Positions 33,294 to 42,757 of a stretch of DNA of 47,453 nucleotides are shown one piece after another (positions within the stretch are counted from its first letter, which is position 1; the number at the start of each line of letters is the position of its first letter). The notes beneath the pieces are model-generated. The model made no database searches, was not told the origin of the DNA, and saw only the letters and a program-made list of their open reading frames with translations. The position numbers were made by a program, and so were the translations under genes. This stretch comes from Mariprofundus sp. (GTDB lineage Bacteria > Pseudomonadota > Zetaproteobacteria > Mariprofundales > Mariprofundaceae), in the NCBI GenBank assembly GCA_021772775.1, contig JAJFLH010000011.1:1-47453 (forward strand), given 5' to 3'.

Positions 33294-33815
33294 ATGAGCC
33301 CTCGTTTAGAATGCGGCTGCCCATCTGAATATCCGGATTGGTGCAATGGTGATATTGATCTGGGCGGACAACTTGTTCACGCGCTAAAAATACCCATGTT
33401 TATGCATATGCCGATTGGCTATGAAGCTTATCTGGTCAGACAAAAAGAAGATATCGAACGCTTAGAGCTAACTGAAAAATGGCCTGGTTTTAACCTGACC
33501 AGAACAGGTGCTTTTCGTGGCCAGATGCTTTGTCCATTAATTGAAGAGAACTCGCCGGCTCGTAATATATCCGTCTTAAAGAACCCGTTTAACCTTCGCC
33601 TGCACCTTCTGCGCGGCGATGTCTCCGAAATCAAAACTCAGGTACGCAAAATGCAGTCGGAGCTACTGGATGAAGGATTGATGCCGAAAGAGCTCTACAT
33701 GAGCTATCTCACCTGTCCGCTGTGTGAAGAGAAACAAGGCGGCAAACGTCTGTTCCTAGCACGCCGCTGGATCAAAAACCCAAAACTCAAAGAGCGATTA
33801 AACAAAAAACAATAA
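33294..33815 (+). CDS. Cysteine-containing cytoplasmic protein of unknown function
   Basis: The 173-residue protein begins at ATG just after the stop of the preceding gene. Cysteines at 7, 9 and 17 (ECGCPSEYPDWC) and a CPLCEE knuckle at 141-146 could form a metal site; C80 lies in MLCPLIEEN. The C-terminus is strongly basic (RRWIKNPKLKERLNKKQ). There are no membrane helices or signal. I do not recognise a family. Coupling to the haem-copper-like membrane protein suggests a maturation or sensing role, which is speculation. Confidence 0.55.
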   Translation: MSPRLECGCPSEYPDWCNGDIDLGGQLVHALKIPMFMHMPIGYEAYLVRQKEDIERLELTEKWPGFNLTRTGAFRGQMLCPLIEENSPARNISVLKNPFNLRLHLLRGDVSEIKTQVRKMQSELLDEGLMPKELYMSYLTCPLCEEKQGGKRLFLARRWIKNPKLKERLNKKQ

Positions 33816-33834
33816 TAATCAGCCTTACAGGATC

Positions 33835-35202
33835 CTAGGATTGGGGTTGATATGGCTTCATTAGCGATTCAAACGCTTCAGGTTCAAATACTTTTTTATC
33901 CACACGCAGGAACACTGCGTTCTCTTCAGGCACAACCTTAGCTTCACTGACTCCTGCCAATTCAAGCAATTTCGCCTGTAGTTCATCGGCATTGGTACTG
34001 CTTTCAATATGCGCCATCATGGACGAACGCATGACAGGCATCTGCATACCCAAAGCAACTAAAAGCCACACTGCAGCAATCCCCGCCGCACCAAAGAACA
34101 CACCCTGCACATCAAAGAGACCGTAACACCAGCCACCCACAACACCGCCCAAAAAGGCACCGAAGAACTGCGATGTAGAATAAACCCCCATCGCTGTGCC
34201 CTTGGCATCGATCGGAGCCATACGTGAAATTAACGAAGGTAATGTTGCTTCCAACACATTATAAGCCACAAAAAAGATAAATAGCGCCGAAACCACCGCA
34301 AACATCGAGTCATGCGAGAAACCCAGCAAAGCACATGCGATAGTGATCAGTGCAATACAGCTCAGAAACACCTGCTTCATTTTCTCTTTCTTCTCGGCTG
34401 CAATAATCATTGGCACCATGATAATCAGAGCAACCACCAAAACAGGAAGGTAAACCCAAGCATGACCTGAAGCTTCAATACCCAGATGATCACGCAGCAC
34501 AAACGGTAAACCAATAAACACAGCCATCATCACTGCATGCAAAATCATAATCCCGATATCCAAACGCAATAACTGCGGATTTTTGAGAATACGACCAAAC
34601 TCATCGGGTAACGATTGAACATCTCTATGCCTATGCGTATCTGCTGGCAATGGATTTGGAACCAACCAATACAACACAGCAATAGCCAGCACAGCCAGCA
34701 CAGCCGTCAGCCAGAAGATACCATCCACGCCAATCGAAGCACCAAGGAATGGCCCTAACACCAAGGCCAGCGTAAACGACATGCCAATGGTCATACCAAC
34801 TGTGGCCATCGCTTTACTACGCACCTCTTCTCTAGTCAGATCTGCCAGTAGCGCCATCATAGCCGCTGCAATAGCACCAGCTCCTTGCAGCGCACGCCCG
34901 ACAATCACACCCCAAATCGAATCCGCCATAGCCGCAACCACACTACCCACGGCAAAAATCAATAATCCTGCAGCAATCACTGGTTTACGCCCTATGCGAT
35001 CTGACATCCAACCAAAAGGAATTTGCAGCAATGCCATCGTCAAACCATAAGCACCAAGAGCCAAGCCCATCAACGTCGGCGTAACACCATCCAAACCGTT
35101 GGAATACAAGGCAAATACCGGTAAGATAAGAAATAAGCCCATCATGCGCAGCCCATAAATGCCTGCTAACGAAAATGTGCCGCGCTTTTCAAATTGGTTC
35201 AT
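33835..35202 (-). CDS. YajR-like major facilitator transporter
   Basis: The start at 35202 (MNQFEKRGTFSLAGIYGLRM) follows AAGGA by eight bases. The 455-residue protein has twelve membrane helices. The MFS motif A is in the loop after helix 2 (GWMSDRIGRKPVI) and a motif-C-like glycine-rich helix 5 (GMTIGMSFTLALVLGPFLGA) is present. After the last helix, residues ~385-455 form a small ferredoxin-like domain (LLELAGVSEAKVVPEENAVF LRVDKK), as in the YAM domain of E. coli YajR. The substrate is unknown; drug/H+ antiport is the usual annotation. It is monocistronic, convergent with the cysteine-rich protein gene. Confidence 0.85.
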   Translation of the reverse strand: MNQFEKRGTFSLAGIYGLRMMGLFLILPVFALYSNGLDGVTPTLMGLALGAYGLTMALLQIPFGWMSDRIGRKPVIAAGLLIFAVGSVVAAMADSIWGVIVGRALQGAGAIAAAMMALLADLTREEVRSKAMATVGMTIGMSFTLALVLGPFLGASIGVDGIFWLTAVLAVLAIAVLYWLVPNPLPADTHRHRDVQSLPDEFGRILKNPQLLRLDIGIMILHAVMMAVFIGLPFVLRDHLGIEASGHAWVYLPVLVVALIIMVPMIIAAEKKEKMKQVFLSCIALITIACALLGFSHDSMFAVVSALFIFFVAYNVLEATLPSLISRMAPIDAKGTAMGVYSTSQFFGAFLGGVVGGWCYGLFDVQGVFFGAAGIAAVWLLVALGMQMPVMRSSMMAHIESSTNADELQAKLLELAGVSEAKVVPEENAVFLRVDKKVFEPEAFESLMKPYQPQS

Positions 35203-35350
35203 TATGTTAATCCTTGCAAAATATTCATGCCGCCAAGTATGCCTACACAGCATCAGGAACCCTAGTTTTCAAACGGACAAACATAACCCCAAAGAATGTA
35301 GGATCATTCCTCTATAGTTTCGCAGATCATTATACCTATATGAAAAACAT

Positions 35351-35375
35351 AAAAAAAGCAGCTCAAAGCTGCCTT
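35351..35375 (-). terminator. Intrinsic terminator after the zinc-ribbon gene
   Basis: On the minus strand AAGGCAGCT-TTG-AGCTGC is followed by seven T. It lies 78 bp after the stop of the 47-residue gene and upstream of the MFS gene. Confidence 0.75.
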
Positions 35376-35453
35376 GTATCACTTTCTACTTTCTCTCTTG
35401 TATATCGCTTATGAATTGCATTCACTTCACCCAAAACAAATTCAGGGCAGTGT

Positions 35454-35597
35454 TTAATGCGGCCAACCCCACTTCATAAAGGAAGTCTGACAATCCCAGC
35501 ACTCATAACGCTTGGTAAATGCAAGCAAACGCATCCACCATGCACGATGGATTCTACATAAATGTAAACTACCACAAAAAGGACATTTAGTTGTCAT
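35454..35597 (-). CDS. 47-residue zinc-ribbon protein
   Basis: ATG at 35597 follows an AGGGGGGAT site by about eight bases. The product has two CxxC knuckles, C5-P-F-C8 and C33-W-D-C36, separated by 24 residues rich in arginine and tryptophan (RIHRAWWMRLLAFTKRYE). That is a treble-clef/zinc-ribbon fold, often found in tiny proteins that bind nucleic acid or partner proteins. A terminator follows. It lies between the MFS and DedA genes. The function is unknown. Confidence 0.75.
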   Translation of the reverse strand: MTTKCPFCGSLHLCRIHRAWWMRLLAFTKRYECWDCQTSFMKWGWPH

Positions 35598-35699
35598 AGA
35601 ATATCCCCCCTTTTTTCATCAACCTCCATGTGCTACACACATGTATTGATCATTATAGCAGAATAAACCTTTTTATGTTTTTATTTTACGGCACTCAAT

Positions 35700-36716
35700 T
35701 TATGATGTGAGCGGCACCACGCTACCAAACGCTTCATCCACCAGTTTGCCAGAAGACATGTCAGGATGCCATTGAGAATAACCAATCGACATCGGGGCAA
35801 GGTGCTCATGCTTGGGAAGATCCTGCTCCATCTGCAACATCAAGCGGTGCACGGATTTTTTAGCACTCTCTTCATCTGTACTCGGTGCAATGATCGCATA
35901 GCTATCATGAGAGAAACGCGCAGGGATATCACCTTCTCGCAGCAACAGACTTAGCTCTTTGGTTATAAACCGTAGCGTTTTTTTATTTCTCTTTTCATCT
36001 TTTAAGGGCAACTTTATCAACAAAAGTGTCAGAGGCTGCTCACTGCGTCTAGCCAAACCTATATGGTACTCCAATTGCTCCAGAACAAAGTGCCGTCCTT
36101 CTCCCTCATCAAGTTGTTCGGCCCCCACCTTGCGCCCACTCGATAAAAAAGCCATCACATGATGGTGACCAAAACTGTGATACAACTTTAACACAGTCAC
36201 TCCAAACACCAAAATCACGACAAGCAAACCGTACAACCCCACCATTTCAAACAACTTCATCGAGACCACACCAATCATATGCCCCGCAAAATAGACGATA
36301 AATGCCCATGTGATGCAATTAATGCTCTGCAAAAAGAAAAATCGACTGGTGGAGATAGTCGAACAACCAAACAACATTGCGGAGATAATCCTCATGCCAT
36401 AAAGATACTGAAAAATAAATACCGACCAGTTGGCATAGTCATCCATAATTTTATTGGCCACCGGATAGTGCCTACGTAAAAACGGCACCGCTTCGACGAT
36501 CTGCATACCTTTCCAGCGCCCCACCGCAAACAGCAGGATGTGCCCTACAAAAGCACCTGCAGCGGCCACTGCAATCACCCAATGGGCTTCAAGCAAACCC
36601 ATAGAGGCCAGAGCTGCTGCCGCCAAGACAACAACTTCCCCCTCTATCACCGTGGAGAGAAAAACAGCTAAATAGCCATATTGATCAATCAACTCTTTGG
36701 CGAACTCCATATCCAT
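35700..36716 (-). CDS. DedA-family membrane protein fused to a degenerate GGDEF domain
   Basis: ATG at 36716 lies eight bases after AAGGGG and is preferred over a TTG six bases upstream. The 338-residue protein has a DedA/SNARE-associated domain (~1-180; GYLAVFLSTVIEGEVVVLAA, then FGHILLFAVGRWKG-like and FIFQYLYGMRIISAMLFGCS). DedA proteins help flip undecaprenyl phosphate and other lipids. A cytoplasmic domain (~205-335) follows with the diguanylate-cyclase fold (RSEQPLTLLLIKL, LREGDIPARFSHDSYAIIAP, MSIGYSQW). The signature that should read GGDEF is SHDSY at ~269-273, so cyclase activity is not expected. It may bind a nucleotide and regulate the transporter; that is inference. Confidence 0.8.
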   Translation of the reverse strand: MDMEFAKELIDQYGYLAVFLSTVIEGEVVVLAAAALASMGLLEAHWVIAVAAAGAFVGHILLFAVGRWKGMQIVEAVPFLRRHYPVANKIMDDYANWSVFIFQYLYGMRIISAMLFGCSTISTSRFFFLQSINCITWAFIVYFAGHMIGVVSMKLFEMVGLYGLLVVILVFGVTVLKLYHSFGHHHVMAFLSSGRKVGAEQLDEGEGRHFVLEQLEYHIGLARRSEQPLTLLLIKLPLKDEKRNKKTLRFITKELSLLLREGDIPARFSHDSYAIIAPSTDEESAKKSVHRLMLQMEQDLPKHEHLAPMSIGYSQWHPDMSSGKLVDEAFGSVVPLTS

Positions 36717-36932
36717 CGGCAAATCCCCTTACCACCCAATTATCTAGCAGATGAACTGTATGCGATTTATTACAAATACAAAAGGAACAGGCCGATCCTT
36801 CTCATCAGCAATCATGATTAATTCGAACCAATGGAATTAACGACAAACAATTTCAACAAGCTTGAATCAATGCTGGTCACTCATGCTCAATTCACTATCA
36901 TGCCTGCTCAATCTGATTTATTTGGGGCGTCA

Positions 36933-38870
36933 ATGAAGTTTAAGCACATCCTTATAGCACTCTGTTTTTCTCTGTTTTACAGTGCTCCCGTGGCTATCGC
37001 TAAAGATATCACCTTAAACTTTAAGGATGCCGACATTCGTGCTTTCATTGAGTTTGTAGCCGGCTTCTCCGGCAAAAACTTTCTTGTAGATAATCGAGTC
37101 AAAGGTAAAGTAACCATTGTATCCCCTACTCCAATCTCCGAAGAGCATGCTTATGAGGTATTCCTCTCCGTATTAGAGGTCAATGGCTTCGCCACAGTCC
37201 CCGGCACATCAATTACAAAAATTGTACCGCGAGCGGAAAGTAAACAAAAAGCCCTGCCTGTACGGCTAAGCCAGGGCACAAGTGACGATAGCATGGTGAC
37301 CCAGGTCATGAAATTGCGCTTTGCCGATGCGCAACAGTTGGTTGCATTGATTCGCCCACTGATTTCACCCAACAGCCATTTGGTCGCTTATCCTCGTGGT
37401 AATATGTTACTACTCACCGATAGCGCCAGCAACATCAAACGCATTCAACGCATTATGGGACTACTCGACAGGAAAGACGCCGTTGGCGTGCAGCTATTCA
37501 CACTCAAACATGCATCGGCTGACAAATTGGCGACAACCCTCACCACACTGTATGCCGCCAGCACCCCCGGCGCTCAAAAAAGTACGGTCAAAGCCTTAGC
37601 CCACCAGCCTGGCAATATGCTCATTGTTGTTGCAGCACCACAGATCATCAACGAAGTCGCAGGTGTCATCGACCGTCTCGATGTTGCACCTGAATCTGAT
37701 AGTGGTCGCCTACAGGTACGCTATCTTAAACATGCCAATGCAGAAGATGTCGCCAAGGTGATCAATGAGCTGGTCGGCGGACAGACTGCCGCCACAGCGA
37801 AACCAGGACAGGCAAAACCGCTGTTTGCCGGAGACGTCAAAGTTGTCGCCGATACTGGCACCAATGCCCTGTTAATCACGGCAGACCCCAGCGACATTAA
37901 AGCTGTCTCTCGCATTATTGATCGACTGGATATCCGACGTCGTCAAGTACTGGTCGAAGCCTTAATTGTTGAAGTCAGTGGCAATGCGATTGAACGATTC
38001 GGGGTAGAGTGGATGGCCACAGGTGGCGTCGGTGCCGGCGTACAGAACTTTAAAAACATTCAACCTATCGGAACCGCCCTCACCACCAACGCGCAAGCTG
38101 CAGCGCCCGTCAACACCTCTTTAGCGCTTACAGCAGCAGCACCGACAGGCCTTACGCTTGGCATGATCAACAGTGCACTCTCTATTGGCGCTTTAGTACA
38201 AGCCATGCAATCAGACACCGATGCCAATGTACTCTCCACCCCCAACCTTCTAACCATGGACAATGAAGAAGCTGAGATTGTGGTTGGTAAAAACGTACCG
38301 TTCATTACCGGCCAGAGCTCCACACAGGGCGGTGTAGCCAACCCATTTCAGACTATTGAACGCAAGGATGTTGGTCTCACACTGCGTGTAAAACCGCAAA
38401 TTTCTGAAGGTGATTCGGTACGCTTGGAGATCTATCAGGAGATATCCTCTGTCGATGGAGCAACGGCTGGTGGCGGCGGCCTAACCACCAGTAAACGCTC
38501 GATTAAAACGGTAGTACTGGCCAATGATCAACAGATGATCGTACTCGGTGGTTTAATGCGCGACGACAAGAGCGCTGCCGTGCAAAAGGTTCCATGCCTG
38601 GGTGCTATCCCACTATTTGGAGAGCCCTTTAAATTCACTGAAAATCAGACCACAAAAACCAATTTAATGGTATTCCTCAAGCCTATTATTATCAAAAGTG
38701 CCAGTCAGATTGAAGAGATCTCCGGCCACAAATACTTCGATATCAAAAAACTGTACGAACAACCTCTCGACGGTGGTACTATTCTTTTCCCACAGGCAGA
38801 AAAAGCACTACCCAAAGATATAGCTCCAGCAACAAAAAACAGCCCCCCTCCTGCTCCAGCAGCACCATGA
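36933..38870 (+). CDS. gspD: Type II secretion outer-membrane secretin GspD
   Basis: The start at 36933 (MKFKHILIALCFSLFYSAPV) gives a normal signal peptide; a longer frame to 36831 lacks one. The 645-residue secretin has an N0 domain (ITLNFKDADIRAFIEFVAG), N1-N3 repeats with VMKLRFADAQQLVALIRPLI and VRYLKHANAEDVAKVIN, and the secretin core (~350-595). The core includes VEALIVEVSGNAIERFGVEW, VLSTPNLLTMDNEEAEIVVG and VGLTLRVKPQISEGDSVRLE. An S-domain-like proline-rich tail ends the protein. It forms the outer-membrane channel, as a multimer of about fifteen, for exporting folded proteins or pilus-like filaments. It is the first gene of gspD-E-F. Confidence 0.95.
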   Translation: MKFKHILIALCFSLFYSAPVAIAKDITLNFKDADIRAFIEFVAGFSGKNFLVDNRVKGKVTIVSPTPISEEHAYEVFLSVLEVNGFATVPGTSITKIVPRAESKQKALPVRLSQGTSDDSMVTQVMKLRFADAQQLVALIRPLISPNSHLVAYPRGNMLLLTDSASNIKRIQRIMGLLDRKDAVGVQLFTLKHASADKLATTLTTLYAASTPGAQKSTVKALAHQPGNMLIVVAAPQIINEVAGVIDRLDVAPESDSGRLQVRYLKHANAEDVAKVINELVGGQTAATAKPGQAKPLFAGDVKVVADTGTNALLITADPSDIKAVSRIIDRLDIRRRQVLVEALIVEVSGNAIERFGVEWMATGGVGAGVQNFKNIQPIGTALTTNAQAAAPVNTSLALTAAAPTGLTLGMINSALSIGALVQAMQSDTDANVLSTPNLLTMDNEEAEIVVGKNVPFITGQSSTQGGVANPFQTIERKDVGLTLRVKPQISEGDSVRLEIYQEISSVDGATAGGGGLTTSKRSIKTVVLANDQQMIVLGGLMRDDKSAAVQKVPCLGAIPLFGEPFKFTENQTTKTNLMVFLKPIIIKSASQIEEISGHKYFDIKKLYEQPLDGGTILFPQAEKALPKDIAPATKNSPPPAPAAP

Positions 38871-38898
38871 AGCTGGCCATCTTCTAACAGGTGATACA

Positions 38899-40437
38899 TT
38901 GAAACATCTTGCCCGTCTAAGTAATGATCTCGTTGATGCCAAACGGGTTTTACACTTTTCATTGCCTGTACTACGAGCTGGGCTGGTTTTGCCATTGAAA
39001 CCTACTCCAGAAGTAGCCAACCCGGTTGCCGTCTGTGATGACGGTGAATGGCCATGGGAACTACTTGATGATTGCCGCCGTATCTTTGCAGCCGAGGCAA
39101 CCCCCATATTAACCCCTAAAGAGGCCCTTCTGACTGCGTTAAATCAGGTGTTTGATATGGCTTCAGCTTCAGCTGAGCAGATGCTTGAAGACCTCGACGG
39201 CGATGACCTATCCCGTGAACTCGAAGAGGTCGGTGACCTGCTTGAATCAGAAGACGATGCTCCAGTCATCCGGCTGGTCAACACACTGATATCTCAGGCA
39301 CTGAAAGAGCGTGCCAGTGACATTCATATCGAACCCTTTGAAACACGCGTCATGGTACGTTTTCGTATTGATGGCGTACTTCATACAATCGTGCATCCGC
39401 CCAAGGGTGTTCAAGCCGCTATCACCAGCCGCATTAAAGTCATGGCTGGTCTGGACATTGCTGAAAAAAGGCACCCGCAAGATGGACGATACCGAGTCCG
39501 CATTGCCGGTCGCGAAGTCGATGTGCGTGTCTCACTACTTCCTACCGCACACGGCGAACGGGTCGTTATGCGACTACTTGATCGAGGATCAGCCATGTTA
39601 ACCCTGCCACAGCTGGGTATGAGTCCACCTCAACTGAAGAACATGCAGGAGGTGATCACAGCACCGCATGGCATTGTGCTGGTCACCGGCCCAACCGGTT
39701 CCGGTAAAAGTACAACACTCTATGCAGGGCTCATGGAAGTTGATCGCAAGAATCGCAATGTCATGACCATTGAGGATCCGATTGAGTATCAGGTGGAAGG
39801 TGTTGGGCAAATGCAGGTACAACCTAAAATCGGCGTAACTTTTGCTGCCGGATTACGCTCCATTCTACGTCAGGATCCAGACATCGTCATGATTGGTGAA
39901 ATTCGTGACCTGGAAACAGCAGAGATCGCCATTCAAGCCTCACTGACCGGTCATCTGGTATTTGCCACTTTACACACCAACGATGCTCTTTCTGCTATTT
40001 TACGACTACAGGACATGGGACTGGAGCCATATCTGGTCGCCTCTTCATTAATCATGGTACAGGCCCAACGACTGGTACGACGCCTCTGCCCACACTGCCG
40101 ACAACCACGCCCTGTCACGCCTGATGACTGGAAAATGCTCGAAGCAGATCAACAGGAGTATGCTCACATAGAACACATTTACGATGCCAACGGCTGCGAG
40201 ATATGCATGGATACAGGCTATATTGGCCGAATTGCAATCTATGAGATGGCACGTATTTCCGATGCCATGCGCAATGCCATCCATGAAGGCAAAGGCCTTC
40301 CTGCCATGCGCCGCATCGCCAAGAAAGAGCAGATGATCACCTTACGCCAGGATGTAGCCCGACATGTTGCAGCAGGTGTCACCAGTATTGAAGAAGTTCT
40401 GCGCGTCACCATGGAAGGCGTGGTAGCAACAGAATGA
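38899..40437 (+). CDS. gspE: Type II secretion ATPase GspE
   Basis: The 512-residue ATPase starts at TTG with an AGGTGA site five bases upstream. It has an N-terminal T2SSE_N domain (~1-110), then the ATPase domain with Walker A GPTGSGKSTTLYAGL (~265), an Asp box, Walker B DIVMIGEIRDLETAE and a His box (LHTNDALSA). The zinc-binding tetracysteine (CPHCRQP...CEICMDTGY; ~393-440) is characteristic of GspE. It powers pseudopilus assembly at the inner membrane. Confidence 0.95.
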   Translation: MKHLARLSNDLVDAKRVLHFSLPVLRAGLVLPLKPTPEVANPVAVCDDGEWPWELLDDCRRIFAAEATPILTPKEALLTALNQVFDMASASAEQMLEDLDGDDLSRELEEVGDLLESEDDAPVIRLVNTLISQALKERASDIHIEPFETRVMVRFRIDGVLHTIVHPPKGVQAAITSRIKVMAGLDIAEKRHPQDGRYRVRIAGREVDVRVSLLPTAHGERVVMRLLDRGSAMLTLPQLGMSPPQLKNMQEVITAPHGIVLVTGPTGSGKSTTLYAGLMEVDRKNRNVMTIEDPIEYQVEGVGQMQVQPKIGVTFAAGLRSILRQDPDIVMIGEIRDLETAEIAIQASLTGHLVFATLHTNDALSAILRLQDMGLEPYLVASSLIMVQAQRLVRRLCPHCRQPRPVTPDDWKMLEADQQEYAHIEHIYDANGCEICMDTGYIGRIAIYEMARISDAMRNAIHEGKGLPAMRRIAKKEQMITLRQDVARHVAAGVTSIEEVLRVTMEGVVATE

Positions 40438-40447
40438 GTCGGCAAAG

Positions 40448-41650
40448 ATGAGTGTATTTACCTATGAAGCACTAGATAGCGCAGGCCGCAAAAAGAGAGG
40501 TGAAATTGAAGCCGACTCTGAGCGCGGCGCACGCCAAAAACTAAAATCCAAACAACTCATTGTTCGGAAGTTAAATGCCATTGAAAAACATCAAAAGGGT
40601 AAAGATAGTGCCGGTCAGGCTCACCTGAACTCCTCAGAAACCGTACTCTTCTTGCAACAACTCGCCACACTGACTGAAGCAGGCATGCCGTTAATCGAAG
40701 CACTCTCCTCCATGGCAGAAGGAATGAGTCGACAACAGTCAAGACGAGCTGTCTTCACCATCCGTAAAAAAGTACTCGAAGGCGGCGCCCTGGCAGATGC
40801 ATTGCGCGACCAACACTTTGATGAAGTAATCTGCAATATGATTGCAGCCGGTGAAGAGACTGGTCAAATGGAAGCAGTTGCAGCCCGTTTAGCGCAACTT
40901 CTGGAGCACCGCCAAGCCTTAAGTCAGGAGCTGTTATCAGCCACACTCTACCCCGCCATCATCCTGAGTTTCGGCATTGTTGTAATGTTATTTTTGATGG
41001 CCGTTGTGGTGCCCAAAATGGTAGCGGTATTTGAACGCTCTGGCGGAGATCTACCAACGCTAACCAAGGTCGTCATTGCTCTATCTGACTTTTTACGCGA
41101 TCACGGTGGCTGGCTGGTTGTAGCTATTGCAGCCCTCATCTTAGGCTACAAATTAGTCATGCGCAATCTATCGGCACAGGAGTGGCGGGATGCATGGTTA
41201 ATGCGCTTACCGGGCATTTCTACACTGTTAATCACCATCGACACAGCCCGCTTTTCACGCACTTTAGGCATGTTGCTATCCGGTGGCGTTCCAGCCCTAG
41301 CAGCCATGCTTATTGCCAATCAATGCTGGTCACTCTTGCCATTAAAAGCACTGGGAGAAGATGCACGCGAATCGCTACGCGAAGGTGAATCTCTGGCAGT
41401 AGCCCTAAAAAAAGGCGGATATATCCCCACGATGGCCACCCAGCTGCTCGCTGTCGGAGAACAAAGCGGGCAACTGGATTCGATGTTAATACGTATTGCT
41501 GATCATTATGAAAAAGAGGTTTCCCGAAATCTCAAACGCATGTTGACCATAGCAGAGCCACTATTGGTCATGTTCATGGCAGTTGGCGTCGGATCATTGG
41601 CCATGGCTATTTTATTACCTATTGCTGAAATGAATCAATTGGTGAAGTGA
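40448..41650 (+). CDS. gspF: Type II secretion inner-membrane platform protein GspF
   Basis: The 400-residue protein has the GspF fold: N-terminal FTYEALDSAGRKKRGEIEAD, then two T2SSF domains (~65-190 and ~265-390). Each contains conserved residues (LFLQQLATLTEAGMPL, GGALADALRD, ISAGEETGQM-like) and three membrane helices in total, the last with GSLAMAILLPIAEMNQLV. It starts 10 bp after gspE. Pseudopilins and other gsp genes are not in the window. Confidence 0.95.
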   Translation: MSVFTYEALDSAGRKKRGEIEADSERGARQKLKSKQLIVRKLNAIEKHQKGKDSAGQAHLNSSETVLFLQQLATLTEAGMPLIEALSSMAEGMSRQQSRRAVFTIRKKVLEGGALADALRDQHFDEVICNMIAAGEETGQMEAVAARLAQLLEHRQALSQELLSATLYPAIILSFGIVVMLFLMAVVVPKMVAVFERSGGDLPTLTKVVIALSDFLRDHGGWLVVAIAALILGYKLVMRNLSAQEWRDAWLMRLPGISTLLITIDTARFSRTLGMLLSGGVPALAAMLIANQCWSLLPLKALGEDARESLREGESLAVALKKGGYIPTMATQLLAVGEQSGQLDSMLIRIADHYEKEVSRNLKRMLTIAEPLLVMFMAVGVGSLAMAILLPIAEMNQLVK

Positions 41651-41680
41651 AGCTGGCTAACAGATGAGGAAACGAATCAG

Positions 41681-42322
41681 ATGAAGTCGCCCCAATACAA
41701 ATATTGCATGCAATTCATCACTTTTTTATTGATTATATCTTGTTCTATACCTGCCACTCAGGCCGGGCCATCTGAGGCTTACCAGCAGACCATCGCCCTT
41801 GCGGCTCAAGGACATGATGACAAAGCCACTGTGGCTTTTGCCGCTCTCGCTGAAGCTCTACCACCTCAAAACAACTGGCATGAGCGCATGTTCGCCGCTC
41901 AACAGCTGATAAACATGAGAATTGCCCGCCAGAGCAGCTTCCCCCCTCAAGACAGATCGAATCCATACCTCTCACTGGCTTCTGCTTATGCCAGCAACCA
42001 CCCCCAACGGCAGGAAGCAACAACCTGGCCAATCGCCATACTTGCAACCATTTTCCCTGGCGCTGGTCACGCATGGCAAGACCGTTGGCATGATGCTCGT
42101 ACTGCAGCAATAATGGTTTGGCCTATACTACTACTTACACTATGGGCTCTTAAGAAACGCATGGGGCCAGTCACCGTTTTTTTTACCCTAATCACACTCT
42201 GGTTATGGTCAGGAACAGTCTTTTCAGCCATTTCACTGGCTGAGCGTGGTAACTTGGAAACCTACCTCATCTGGTGGCAAAGTACCTGGCAAGCCTCTGG
42301 ATTACCCGGTCGCCCATGGTGA
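41681..42322 (+). CDS. Membrane protein with TPR-like start and PGAGH motif
   Basis: The 213-residue protein has a signal peptide (ending near PATQA), then a helical region (~30-90; EAYQQTIALAAQGHDDKATV) similar to one TPR hairpin. Three hydrophobic segments follow, the first containing IFPGAGHAWQDRWHDA. This P-G-x-G-x motif plus a small membrane pair occurs in TM2/DUF5683-like proteins. It overlaps the YidD-like gene by seven bases and follows gspF, so it is part of that transcript. Function unknown; assistance of membrane insertion with its neighbour is a guess. Confidence 0.55.
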   Translation: MKSPQYKYCMQFITFLLIISCSIPATQAGPSEAYQQTIALAAQGHDDKATVAFAALAEALPPQNNWHERMFAAQQLINMRIARQSSFPPQDRSNPYLSLASAYASNHPQRQEATTWPIAILATIFPGAGHAWQDRWHDARTAAIMVWPILLLTLWALKKRMGPVTVFFTLITLWLWSGTVFSAISLAERGNLETYLIWWQSTWQASGLPGRPW

Positions 42323-42681
42323 GATATGCTCAACTGTTTCGGGCCTATTTATGTTTGGCTGCAACCAGCCTGATCCTTGCCATAGCTTGGCATCAGAGCT
42401 TTAACATACCTGCCGCTAACCCTCAAACATTCCCCAACCATTTTTATCAACACGTCATAGGCTCTCTTGATGGGCGTTCTTGTCCCAGTTATCCGGTCTG
42501 CTCACAATACGCCACCCAAGCCATGCAAGAATATGGCCTATTAGTCGGCTCATGGCTGACACTGGACCGTTTGATTCATGAAGCCGATGATCTAAAGCTC
42601 GGCCCTTGGCTCTTCCTAGAAGGAAATGTGCGATTAAACGACCCTATTGAACGCAATGCATTTTGGTTAGGATTGCGCTAG
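42316..42681 (+). CDS. yidD: Divergent YidD-like membrane insertion factor
   Basis: The ATG at 42316 overlaps the preceding stop (ATGGTGA). The 121-residue product has an N-terminal membrane helix (LFRAYLCLAATSLILAIAW) and the YidD core CPSYPVCSQYATQAMQEYGL followed by GSWLTLDRLIHE, resembling C-x-PSCS-x-YA...G...RL. The usual ending R-C-H-P is absent and the core has extra residues between the cysteines. YidD acts with YidC on inner-membrane proteins in most bacteria and is normally next to rnpA/yidC; location beside gsp genes is unusual. Confidence 0.65.
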   Translation: MVRYAQLFRAYLCLAATSLILAIAWHQSFNIPAANPQTFPNHFYQHVIGSLDGRSCPSYPVCSQYATQAMQEYGLLVGSWLTLDRLIHEADDLKLGPWLFLEGNVRLNDPIERNAFWLGLR

Positions 42682-42757
42682 GATTGTGCCAAACATTTTT
42701 TGAACGACACCGATAGACATCAAGATGTCATGGAAACTCTAAGCGTGAGGATTAATA

